The notes under the pieces are model-generated. The model saw only the letters and a list, made by a program, of their open reading frames with translations. It had not been told where the DNA came from and did not search any database. A program made the position numbers and the translations under genes. DNA of 26,429 nucleotides, from NCBI GenBank assembly GCA_012295275.1, contig CM022676.1, forward strand, positions 14,799,883 through 14,826,311, given 5' to 3'. This document shows positions 1 to 10,082 of this stretch, in pieces (position 1 is the stretch's first letter; each line of letters starts with the position of its first letter). Source of the DNA: Chrysomallon squamiferum. Its lineage: Eukaryota > Mollusca > Gastropoda > Neomphalida > Peltospiridae.

Positions 1-672
1 TTTATCTTCATATTAGTTTTAAAACGAAGAAATAACAGTATTTTATTTGTTGTGACAAAATCTAAAACATAATTTATAATATTTCTTTACAGACTGATGT
101 TATTTAGGCATTTAGATAGTTTGCATGTCTTGGGAATTAATTTATAGAGAAACAAAATAAACAGCCAAAGACGGGAAAAAGATTAATTACAAAAATAATT
201 AAGTTTTTTGGCCTCCTGTTTAGTGAATATTTACATTAATATCTAAAATAAAATAAAATACAACTTGGTTGGTGTCTAATAGATATTAAATATTTACACA
301 TCTTAAACAATAAGACATCCATTGACAAAGAAAAAAAAAATATAATACAATGTTCGAATATAGAATTAACACATTTAGATATTTAGGTATTAACATATTT
401 CATCTATTATATGACAGTTTAATCAATACATTAAATAAACAAATAAACAATCTATATTAAATAAATAAATAAATAAATAAAGCAATGAGCTGTTTATGTA
501 CATTATACACGTGTCTGCTTGACAGAAGCCATCACTGCCAACGTCATCATAAATACAAAACGTAAACAAAAATAAGTAAAGAAATAAATCAATCAATCAA
601 TCAATCAGTAAATAAATAAAAATATGAGCCCAGTGATGACTAAAAGTGACAGTGTTTGAACGATGTTGTTTT
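1..672. other. 3' flank of copy A
   Basis: No gene is seen here. The stretch matches the 3' flanks of copy B (11308-12070, inverted) and copy C (21482-22232, direct). It holds an AAAT run (458-481), an AATC run (587-607) and a single degenerate remnant of the CRE repeat (about 526-552) that is multicopy behind copy B. Compared with copy C, about 40 bp around that repeat are missing. The 3' untranslated region of copy A is expected to lie here. Confidence 0.6.
42..47 (-). terminator. candidate poly(A) signal of copy A (AATAAA)
   Basis: AATAAA on the minus strand, 626 nt beyond the copy A stop. The same hexamer is kept at the matching place behind copies B and C, followed by a T-rich stretch. 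AATAAA is common by chance in sequence this AT-rich, so conservation among the three copies is the only real support. Confidence 0.3.
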
Positions 673-1944
673 TTACACTAAAAATAACAAAGCAGGTATT
701 TGTCCGCCTGTCACATCTGTACGAACTCGTCTGTGACTGTGTTTAGATTTGTGTGACTTAGAAAATGTACAAACAAAAGAGTCTAAAACAATTTCTGATT
801 TACCTTCACGTCCACACAATGAGTCTCCTCCCTTAACATGAACAAACAAGCTGTATTCAGTGTCTTTAGTAATCTTCACTGGACGTCTGAACACGACGTC
901 ATACTCGTCAGACACGTGTTCATATCTCTGTGACAGTGTATACCCGTCCAGTATTTCGTCTATTCTTGTGTCAGTGACGAAGGCGCTGACGTCGTAGTTT
1001 CGTGGTTCACGCTGACCGTACAACTGAAATCCGCGAAGTAAAGCGTTTTTGTTTAAAGAGAAAGTAATGGAGTCGTCTGCTTCTCCAGAAGATGGCCAGA
1101 ATGAACCGTATAGTCTACCAAACCAACCAATGGCGTCATTTTGTTTACCAGAACGTGACAAGTAGTAATCACACGAACCAAGCCTGTTTATTTTAATCTG
1201 TGTTTTAGGAATCTCTGCAGTTCTCTTGTTTGAGTTAAAAGGTGAAACATCTTCATCACTGCTCACCCAGTGTTTGAAAATTCTGTACTCTTCTATCGCA
1301 GTGAGTATGTGAGTGGGTGTCACGTGTTTTACAAAATACCTCTGATCGAGTAATGGATAACGCACGTGCTTCACGACCTCTCCCAGTGCTTCGCGGATGT
1401 TTTTTTCACTCGTCTTCTTCCCTTGCTTCCTGCACGCGCTGTCAGCCCACTTCACAGCGGCTTCAAAAACATTTTTCTCGTCTGCTGTCAGTTCGTCTGA
1501 TCGTACGATCTCAACCAGACATTCGTGACAAAGATCGGTGACTTCATCTGACTTCAAAACTTCGTCGCCATTTTTCAAAATGTAGTCCAGACTTTTTCTC
1601 CTTAGATCATGCTCATCAAACAGGTGAGCTTGTTCCAGCACGACGCACGCATTCCGTGACGACAACGACGACTCCAAATAATGTGTGCATTCATCTTCAA
1701 GAGTTGTGATGATATACTTCCTCGATAGATACAGCAGACCGGTGACGTTGTCGCCTGTTAGGAGGACGTCATCCGTATAAATATATCTGTGTAAAAGAAG
1801 TAGAGTAAGACTTTAAAATGTGAGATTACTAAGTGAGATCAATTAATTAGAAAATAATTAGATTACTAACAAAAACTGTATTGTTATCAATGTTTCTGTC
1901 TGCATATATGTCTCTCTTCCTCACTGTGTTCGTACGTGTGTTTC

Positions 1945-1998
<54 letters not shown>

Positions 1999-2278
1999 TG
2001 TGTGTGTGTTGTTTAACATACTTTAGAAACTCTGAGAAGATTTCTGCCTTCACATCCGGTACTTTGATATTAGACTGTTCGCGAAGTTCTCCACTTAACA
2101 TTTGATGGAAAACTTCGCTTCGAATCATGAGTATGAACCGATGCGCATCAATTGTCGTTTTATGTTCTCCCACTACAAATGTGATATCACTGTCAGCTTT
2201 CGTACGAAAAACGTGTTCAATACATTGAGTTAATTTCTTCCCTGTCTGCCAACTTGTGATTTCAGCTGATGTGGCCAT
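673..2278 (-). CDS. BTBD6-like: BTBD6-like BTB-BACK-PHR protein, copy A (2 coding exons, intact)
   Basis: Exons are 2278-2022 and 1786-673, with a GT-AG intron 2021-1787 (donor AAA|GTATGT, acceptor ACACAG|ATAT). The joined frame gives 456 aa. BTB covers about residues 20-125, with the family pattern ADSDITFVVG, then IDAHRFIL..RSEVFHQM, then FLKYIYTDD spanning the splice junction. BACK covers about 131-240 (NACVVLEQAHLF, VFEAAVKWA). PHR covers about 283-456 and ends in GGQIPALLFLV, close to the GGQIPELIFYA end of vertebrate BTBD6. Family proteins bind CUL3 through BTB/BACK and recruit substrates for ubiquitination; the substrate here is unknown. The ATG has A at -3 and G at +4. At the PHR start this copy has 20 more residues than copy C. 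It diverges from copy B across a 7.5-kb gap. It is the only copy with no coding lesion. The symbol marks family resemblance, not proven orthology. Confidence 0.88.
1787..2021 (-). other. intron 1 of copy A with a (CA)n tract
   Basis: A 235-nt GT-AG intron within the BTB domain, phase 2 (the lysine codon is split). A (TG/CA)n tract at 1947-2009 starts about a dozen nucleotides past the donor. The acceptor reads CTTCTTTTACACAG. The splice sites are at the same codon in all three copies, and only this choice of donor keeps the BTB reading frame. Confidence 0.85.
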
Positions 2279-2290
2279 GTTTTCACTACA
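2279..2290 (-). promoter_or_regulatory. 3' splice-site-like sequence just before the copy A ATG
   Basis: GTTTGTTTGTAG followed by TGAAAAC and the ATG. The same acceptor-like sequence sits exactly 7 nt before the ATG in copies B (AG ends at 9775) and C (AG at 23739-23738). This suggests that an upstream non-coding exon is spliced here and that the ATT tract is intronic. No donor could be assigned, so this is inference. Confidence 0.4.
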
Positions 2291-2298
2291 AACAAACG

Positions 2299-2409
<111 letters not shown>

Positions 2410-2728
2410 GTGTGAAGTGGGGAGATAAACGGAAAAAGAAATTATTCACCCATGAAACTGTAACTATGAGATCAGAGATATAAAAATAAATATATAAATA
2501 AATAAATAAATAAATAAACTAAAGAATAGGAAAGAAAGAAAAACATCGGATATACAAACGATAGAAAAGAAATACCTGATACGTATGCTAGTGATTACTA
2601 TGATGATGACGAAGACAGAAATAATTATTTTTATTATAATTAGTATTATAAACAGAGGTGTATGGTGAGGTAGAAAAAAAAAATCACTGTGGGTAAAACG
2701 ATTTTCAAATCTCAATGTAATTGTGGTC

Positions 2729-2735
2729 ATTTATA
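2729..2735 (-). promoter_or_regulatory. candidate TATA box of copy A (TATAAAT)
   Basis: TATAAAT on the minus strand 451 nt upstream of the ATG. It is embedded in a block that also surrounds TATAAAT in copy B (9440-9446) and copy C (24375-24381), and a shared block with TTTGAAAA lies about 20-30 nt downstream. This fits a core promoter feeding a 5' non-coding exon. Background AT content is high. Confidence 0.35.
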
Positions 2736-5340
2736 CCAATTTACTTCTCGAAATGCCAGCAAAATTATCCGTCAGTGACAGATCTAAAATGAAACATGTA
2801 AGAAAAAAGAAAGAAAATAAGATAAATAAAGGTACAAGATGTAATGTTTTTAGAGTGGAAACAATATAAAATACTTTGTAATTTCAATATGGCTACCTAC
2901 CTCAAAAATTTCGTATTGATAATTTCGGATAAGCGACGACTTTCTGTTTGACCTCTAGAATAGAGTGCAGGTATAAACGATCTAAAAATAAAATAACTAA
3001 CATATACCAAAAGCCTTCAATAAATAATAACTTATTAAATAAGAACTGTATTAGGGTTACTACTAATAATACAGAAAAAACATACTAAAGATCAGGTTAA
3101 AATGTTTATGTCCTTGTGGTATTTAGGACGATGTGACAAATTCACTGTTAATACATTGGTCAGATAAGTGCAGAAAATAAAATAAAAAAGCATTTGTCTA
3201 TATTGTGAGAAGAAAAACAATTTCAATAACGACGCTACGTACAAACACAACAAGAACAAAAACCGAATTAGTTCCAATAAACCACATGAAAAGGAAATCG
3301 GAAACAGTACAGTATATGAGATAATATTATTATTTTTTCATCCGTAATATCCATAAAAGAGAATTGTAAATACAATTTCAGTATCTGACAACACATTTTG
3401 AAGTCACTCTTTACGTAACATTTTTCATGTGAATATAAAAGAACACCTCACACTATAACGACCTGTTTGTTAGAGAACTAACTCTGATATATCTAAAAAT
3501 AATCAAATTAAGATCACTGGAATCGTTAAACCATAATAAATTATAAAATATCACCCGCTTTCAATATCGCCGACTTGTTTCACTTCTGCTTTGTTTATTT
3601 TTAGCTATCAGAATCCGCCACTGATAAACACGTGACTGACGTCAAATATCTTACACGTCATCCAGTGTCACTTCTTTGGATTGAATGTCAGATTAAAATA
3701 AACAAATCGTGTTACGAGACATGTACATCTTAAACACATCTTTCCTTAAAGTAGATTATATTCATTTTATGTAGTCATATTACATTGCACTGTTTACATA
3801 TATTTTATATAATGTATATATTAACAAAAAAACAACGACGACAACAACAACAACAACAACAACAATAATAATAATAATAATTCAAAAGAAAAGGAAAAAT
3901 AAGTGTAACTATTAGTTTAGAACGATATCGGTGCCAACTATGATCTGTAATTAGTTACAAGCGAGTACTTTCTGTTTAACTATTCTACTATTGATCAATG
4001 AGATTAGATGTCAATAAGTAAATAAATAAATAAATAAAATAATAAAATACAATAAAATAAAAATTAAATGAATACATAAATAAATAAAATAAAATAATAA
4101 GATGGATAAAAATATGGAATTAGCTATACATAGTTCATATGGATTATATTAGAATGATGTCGACTATAATAATACTGATGATGACGACGACAACAAAAAC
4201 AACACTAATGGATTTAGTCGAACACTACTACTAATAACACTCTCACAACAACTGCTGATATTCCTATGCTGCTACTACAACTACTGATGCTGCCACTTCT
4301 ACTATTGAAACATCTACTATTAAACCTATTATACGATTACAAGAAGCACAAATATCATTATTATTACTACTGCCACAAATGTATTTATTTATATATTAGA
4401 GGCACACACACATACACATATATATATATATAATAACAACTACAACAATAAGAACATACTAATCATATCGTGTGCATCTCTTATTTTTCTGACGATACTC
4501 GACTGACCAGTCTATCAAGATACAGCTAACACGTGACTGTTTGTTTCTTATGTAGGTCAGATAAAAACAGTGTGTCACACGAGAACAAAGCTGTAGCTGG
4601 ATGTTATTTACAACGATCTGACAAATTCATTGTTAATACAGTGTCTGCGCAAAAGTGTAGAAATAAATAGAAAACGTGTGAAATTATTTAAAATTTTAGA
4701 TGATATACAATTTCAATAAAGATAAACACGATAACAACCAGATTACTACAAAACAAACAAACAAACTCGAAATTAGGAAATAACGCAATTATACGAGTTA
4801 ATATTAGTATTACGTTTGTATTGGCTCGTTGAATACACACGATTACAAACAAAACGATTACAAATAAAACTTCGTTGTCTCAGAAAACATTTTTCAAGTC
4901 CGGGTCTACATTATATTTATTTCATGTCTATTTAGAAAACCTAACATCATAATGATCAGTGTGCTACCCACTTCTAGCTAAGTGATCCTATTTGTCTGTT
5001 GTATCGAAACAACACATTGGAAATAATTACAGAGTCATGGTCAGTATGTCATGTGTACATCAGCAGCAGGGAAAATCTGTTTATCTTTACCTTTGTAGAT
5101 GAAAAGAAATACACTGACATTTTATACATTGACTGGAACATGTGATAGACAAAGACGAATATTACATTAGAAGAAAGGGTTGAATGAAAAAACAAACAAA
5201 AATAAAATATAATAAAAATATGAAAGATGGAGGGAAGGACGGACGGAATAAATGTTTTATTTAACGACACACTAAACAGATTATATTTATCGATTTGTGT
5301 GCTAAGGACTGCTGAGATAAAATGAGAGTAAATCTGTGTA
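2736..5340. repeat. upstream half of inverted-repeat arm A
   Basis: No protein gene recognised. The whole stretch is matched inverted at 6790-9440 and, up to 4683, directly at about 24382-26429. It is built from diverged repeats of an upstream module, recognised by TTTCTGTTTAAC next to CGAGTACTT, by CAATATGGC or CAATATCGCC, and by a TTGAAAA block. It contains ACA/AAT runs (3831-3881), AAAT runs near 4020-4100 and a short CA/TA run near 4406-4431. Open frames here are short and not kept in the other arms. Confidence 0.75.
3629..3644. promoter_or_regulatory. conserved E-box plus CRE 16-mer (arm A)
   Basis: CACGTGACTGACGTCA joins an E-box (CACGTG) to a full CRE palindrome (TGACGTCA). It is identical in all three arms (8503-8518 inverted; 25276-25291), about 1.3-1.5 kb upstream of each start codon, amid more divergent sequence. 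A binding site for bHLH and CREB/ATF factors is inferred from the motif only. Confidence 0.4.
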
Positions 5341-5345
5341 TCTAC

Positions 5346-5386
<41 letters not shown>

Positions 5387-5793
5387 ACACACACCTATTC
5401 TTATTCACTATATTATCTGAATATTCAGTTACTATTTGATTATATATATTTAATCGGATATTTAAAAAGACTAATCAAAATCATAGTGTTCGTTTAGATT
5501 TTAGAATATTCAACATTCATATACATTTCTGTCAGCATCTAAAGCAATGAACTTAATGTTCGATGTAGTTCACATTGATCTTTTTTCTCACGAGGTAAAA
5601 CTTAGTAAACTAAAAATTATAATATTAACCAAAAAATTCAAAAACAAACAACAGCAAATCATAATAATATTACTAATAATAACAACACCTGCAATACGAG
5701 CAGCATTGATAATTATAATAATAAAATATCAATAAATAAAATGAATAAATAATAACTAAAACTGGAAAGTATTCCACCAATATGATCTTGCAA

Positions 5794-5897
<104 letters not shown>

Positions 5898-6229
5898 AAT
5901 ACAACTTAAATAAGATGAAATGGAATTCTTACCAGGTTGTGTATTTTCTAAGAAGGAGATGACAATCAGGCTGTGTTGCTGTGGAAACCAGGTTTCAGTT
6001 GTATGAGACAAACACACAAATAACTGATCTAATATACCCGCTTGAAGAGAACTTTGACCATCTCGTGATGGAGATAACAGTCAGGTGAGGTATGCCAGCT
6101 TGAAATCATGTCTTTATTTAGTAAACTGATAATTGCATACGTCAGTTAGAAAAGATTAGTAATAAACAATACACGTTTATCTTTTCTCTTTAACGTGAAA
6201 TAAAACAGCCAGGTCCGGTTTTGTTTAAA

Positions 6230-6429
6230 NNNNNNNNNNNNNNNNNNNNNNNNNNNNNNNNNNNNNNNNNNNNNNNNNNNNNNNNNNNNNNNNNNNNNNN
6301 NNNNNNNNNNNNNNNNNNNNNNNNNNNNNNNNNNNNNNNNNNNNNNNNNNNNNNNNNNNNNNNNNNNNNNNNNNNNNNNNNNNNNNNNNNNNNNNNNNNN
6401 NNNNNNNNNNNNNNNNNNNNNNNNNNNNN
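6230..6429. other. assembly gap of 200 N
   Basis: Exactly 200 N, a conventional scaffold-gap size, inside the spacer between inverted arms A and B. The relative order and orientation of arm A and the rest therefore depend on scaffolding. Confidence 0.99.
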
Positions 6430-6446
6430 AAGTTATTATTATTTTT

Positions 6447-6477
<31 letters not shown>

Positions 6478-7637
6478 TTTTTTAATTTTTATTTTTTTGT
6501 TGTTTTTTTTATTTCTATTTTTATATATATATATATATATATATCTATTCACTGGTTTATATCGTGATGGTTCTTCATATCTCTTTACAACAGTACACGG
6601 TTTCAAGACGTAATTGTTTAAAATAGGAAATTTGTTAATAATAATAGCATCTAAACCAATTAAAAAGAGAAAAACTAGTATATTGCTTAAAGAGAGCCAA
6701 TCGTTGATACATGTTACCCTGTCCATCCAATCGACTATATAAAATACCACTTCCTGCTAATTGGAAAGAAGTAGACTTGATATGGGGACTGCAGATTTAC
6801 TCTCATTTTATTTCACCAGTCTTTAAAACAGCAAGTTTTAAACACACAAATCAGTAAACAAAATGTGTTTACAGTGTCGTTAATTAAAATATTTACTTCA
6901 CCCTGCCTTCCTTCTTTATTTAATTTTTTCTCTTTTTGTCATTTCTTCATTCTTCCCTATCGTTTAATCTAACTTTCGTATTGGTTAGTTATCCGTTCCA
7001 ACGTCTGCATAAAATGTTATTGCATTTGCTTTCACCTACAATGGCAAACATAAAAAAAAATTATCGCTGTTATAGTTGTAGATGTGACAAGCAAACTGAT
7101 CATTACAGTTCGAGATTTTTTATTAGACACGAAATCTATAATGTAGACCCGGACTTGAAAAGTATGTGGTATGACAACGAAGTTTTACTTTCCACCAAGT
7201 TTATTGAACGAGCCTATAAACACGTAATAATAATATTAGCTCGTAGAATTGTATTAATTTCTAATTTTGAGTTTGTTCGTTTGTTTTATCTGTTGGTAGT
7301 AATTTGCTGGTTATTGTGTTTGTCTTTATCGTCATTATTGAGATTATATATCTTCTCACAATTTAAATAATTTCACACGTTTTCTATTTATTTCTACACT
7401 TATGCGCAGACACTGTATTAACAATGAATTTGTCAGATCGTTGTAAGTAACACCCAGCTATAGCTTTGTTCTCGTGTGACACACTGTTTTTATCTGACCT
7501 ACACAAGAAACAAACATTCACGTGTTTGCTGTATCTTGATAGACTGGTGACGTGAGTATCGTCAGAGAAATAAGGCATGCACACGATAAAATTAGTATGC
7601 TGCTGCTACTGTTCTTGTTGTTGTTTTTATTTTGCTT

Positions 7638-7668
<31 letters not shown>

Positions 7669-8502
7669 TTATTATTATTTTAATTATTATTATTATCGTA
7701 TATATTATATATGTGTTTGTGTGTGTGTTTTATATGTGTATTATTCCTCCAGAAAAAAAATACTGATCGTAATATGTAAATAAATACATTTGTAGCAGTA
7801 GTAATAATAATATTAGTGCCACTTGTGATGGTAGCAGTAGGTTTAATAGTGGAAGTGGCAGCTGCAGTAGTTGTAGGAGCAGCATAGGAGTAGTAGCCGT
7901 TGTTGCGAGAGTATTATTATTAGTTGTGTTAAACGAATTCCATTATTATTATTGTTCCTGTTGTTGTTGTTGTCGTTATCATCATCAGTATTATCATAAT
8001 CGTCATCATTTTATATAGTCCTATGAACTATTTGTAGCTTATGCCATATTGTTATCCTTCTGAATATTTAATTGTATTTATTTATTTATTTATATGCTCA
8101 TTTTATTAATTAATTAGTTAATCCATTCTATTTATTTATTTATTGACATGAGATCTCATTGATCAATAGTAGAATAATTAAACAGAAAGTACTCGCTTCT
8201 AAGAAATTACCGATCATAGTTGGCACCGATATAGTTATAAACTAATACTTACACTTGTGTTTCCTCTTTTCTTTTAAATTATTTTTGTTGTTGTTGTTGT
8301 TGTCGCTGTTGTTGTTTTTGTTATTATATACATTTTATAACATAAATGTAAACAATGTTATGTAAAAGGACTACCTAAAATTAATAGTTCTGCTTTGAGG
8401 TAAAACGTGTGTAAGATGAGCGTACATGTCTCCTAGCATGATTTGTTTATTTTAATCTGACATTCAAACTTAAGACGTGATACATGATGACGTAAAGATA
8501 TT

Positions 8503-8518
8503 TGACGTCAGTCACGTG
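8503..8518. promoter_or_regulatory. conserved E-box plus CRE 16-mer (arm B)
   Basis: TGACGTCAGTCACGTG, the exact reverse complement of the 16-mer at 3629-3644, 1265 nt upstream of the copy B start. Confidence 0.4.
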
Positions 8519-9029
8519 TTTATCAGTGCAGGAGTCTGATAACCAAACGTAAACAAAGCAGAACTGACACAAGTCGGCCATATTGAAAGCGAATGCTGTA
8601 TTATATTGTACTATCGTTTAACGATTCGAGTGATCTTAGTTTGATTATTTTTAGTTATCTAACAAATACATCATTATACTGTGAGGTGTTCTTTTATGTT
8701 GACATGGAAAACGTTACGTAAAGCCTGACTTGAAAATGTGTTGTCAAATAGCGAAATTGTATTTACGATTCTGGTGCATGAATCTTACGTATGAAGAATT
8801 TAATAATATTATTATCTAATGTTTTCTGTATTATTTTTCTATTTCCTTTCTATTTGGTTTACTGGAACTAATTCGGTTGTTGTTGTTGTGTTTGTATGTA
8901 GTGTCCTTATTGAAATTATTTATCTTCTCACAATATAGACAAAGGCACAATGTATTAACAGTGAATTTGTCACATCGTTCTAAATGCCACAAGAGCATAA
9001 ACATTTTAAACTTATCTTCAGTATATTTG

Positions 9030-9041
9030 TATTATTATTAT

Positions 9042-9103
<62 letters not shown>

Positions 9104-9116
9104 TTACTACTACTAC
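9030..9116. repeat. (ACT)n microsatellite
   Basis: A short ATT run followed by about 25 ACT units with one interruption. It is missing, or reduced to a couple of units, at the matching points of arms A and C (near 3060 and 24708), so it expanded in arm B only. Confidence 0.93.
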
Positions 9117-9439
9117 CCCATTACAACCCTTATTTAATAAGTTATTATTTATTGGCGGCTTTTGATATATGTTAGCTATTTTATTTTTAGATCGGTTATA
9201 CCTGCGCTCTATAGTTGAGGTTAAACAGAAAGTAGTCGCGTATCCGGTATTACCGATCAGAAAGTTTTGAGGTAGGTAGCCATATTGAAATTACAACTAA
9301 TTTTATATTGTTTCTACTTTACAAACGTTGCATCGTCATCCTTTATTTTTCTTATTTTCTTACCTTTTTCTCACATAATTTTTCTATTCAGATGTGTCAT
9401 TGACGGATAATTTTGTTGTCTTTTGCAGGAGTAAAATCG

Positions 9440-9446
9440 TATAAAT
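9440..9446 (+). promoter_or_regulatory. candidate TATA box of copy B (TATAAAT)
   Basis: TATAAAT 343 nt upstream of the ATG, at the position matching the boxes of copies A and C. Transcription would start near 9465-9475, and a 5'-UTR intron ending at 9775 would follow. Inferred from conservation. Confidence 0.35.
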
Positions 9447-9527
9447 AACCATAAGGACATTGCAATTTGAAAACCGTTTGTCCCACAGTGAAATAGTATT
9501 TATCTGACTGACCAGACACGTCTATTT

Positions 9528-9558
<31 letters not shown>

Positions 9559-9728
9559 ATGTTGTTGTCGTCGTCACCATCATACTAATCGCTAGTATAA
9601 GCATAAACTATTTATTTTTATCTTTTATCGATTTGCTATATATTTATCTATCCTTTCTTTTTTCATTTTTTTTTTTCACTAAGAATTGTTACAGTTCTGT
9701 CTGTACAATTTCTTTTTCCCTTTCTATT

Positions 9729-9759
<31 letters not shown>

Positions 9760-9782
9760 TATCGTTTATTTGTAGTGAAAAC

Positions 9783-10046
9783 ATGGCCACATCAGCTGAA
9801 ACCACAAGTTGGCAGACAGGGAAGAAATTAACTCAGTGTATTGAACACGTTTTTCGTACGAAAGCTGACAGTGATATCAGATTTCTAGTGGGAGAACATA
9901 AAACGACTATTGATGCGCATCGTTTCATACTCATGATTCGAAGCGAAGTTTTCCATCAAATGTTCTGTGGAGAACTTCGCGAACAGTCAAATATCAAAGT
10001 ACCCGATGTGAAGGCAGAAATCTTCTCGGAGTTTCTAAAGTACGTT

Positions 10047-10082
<36 letters not shown>

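Larger units (their letters stand above)
6850..9439. other. region upstream of copy B: repeated promoter-side modules
   Basis: No protein gene recognised. Three diverged copies of one module lie head to tail. Their TTGAAAA-type blocks are near 7150, 8730 and 9468. A TATCTTCTCACAAT block followed by a TATTAACA..GAATTTGTCA block recurs near 7345-7440 (minus-strand wording differs) and 8925-8975. TTAAACAGAAAGTA recurs near 8180 and 9220, and GCCATATTGAAA near 8577 and 9278. Microsatellites: CTT/ATT (7635-7696) and ACT (9030-9116). Short open frames (for example 6936-7370) are not preserved in arm A. Confidence 0.7.

Noticed and set aside
1317-1541. 74-codon antisense frame inside the gene, repeated in the other copies
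   Set aside because: It is the complement of the conserved BACK coding sequence. Its conservation is explained by the sense strand.
6936-7370. 144-codon open frame on the plus strand
   Set aside because: The matching stretch of arm A differs by many frame-breaking length changes, and no domain is recognisable.
8877-9175. Tyr-rich and Leu-rich open frames
   Set aside because: They are readings of the (ACT)n repeat, with no start context and no counterpart in arms A and C.
9555-9782. In-frame extension of copy B upstream of the ATG at 9783
   Set aside because: It runs through microsatellites and across the acceptor-like site at 9775. Copies A and C do not share it, and the ATG at 9783 has a good context and matches their start.
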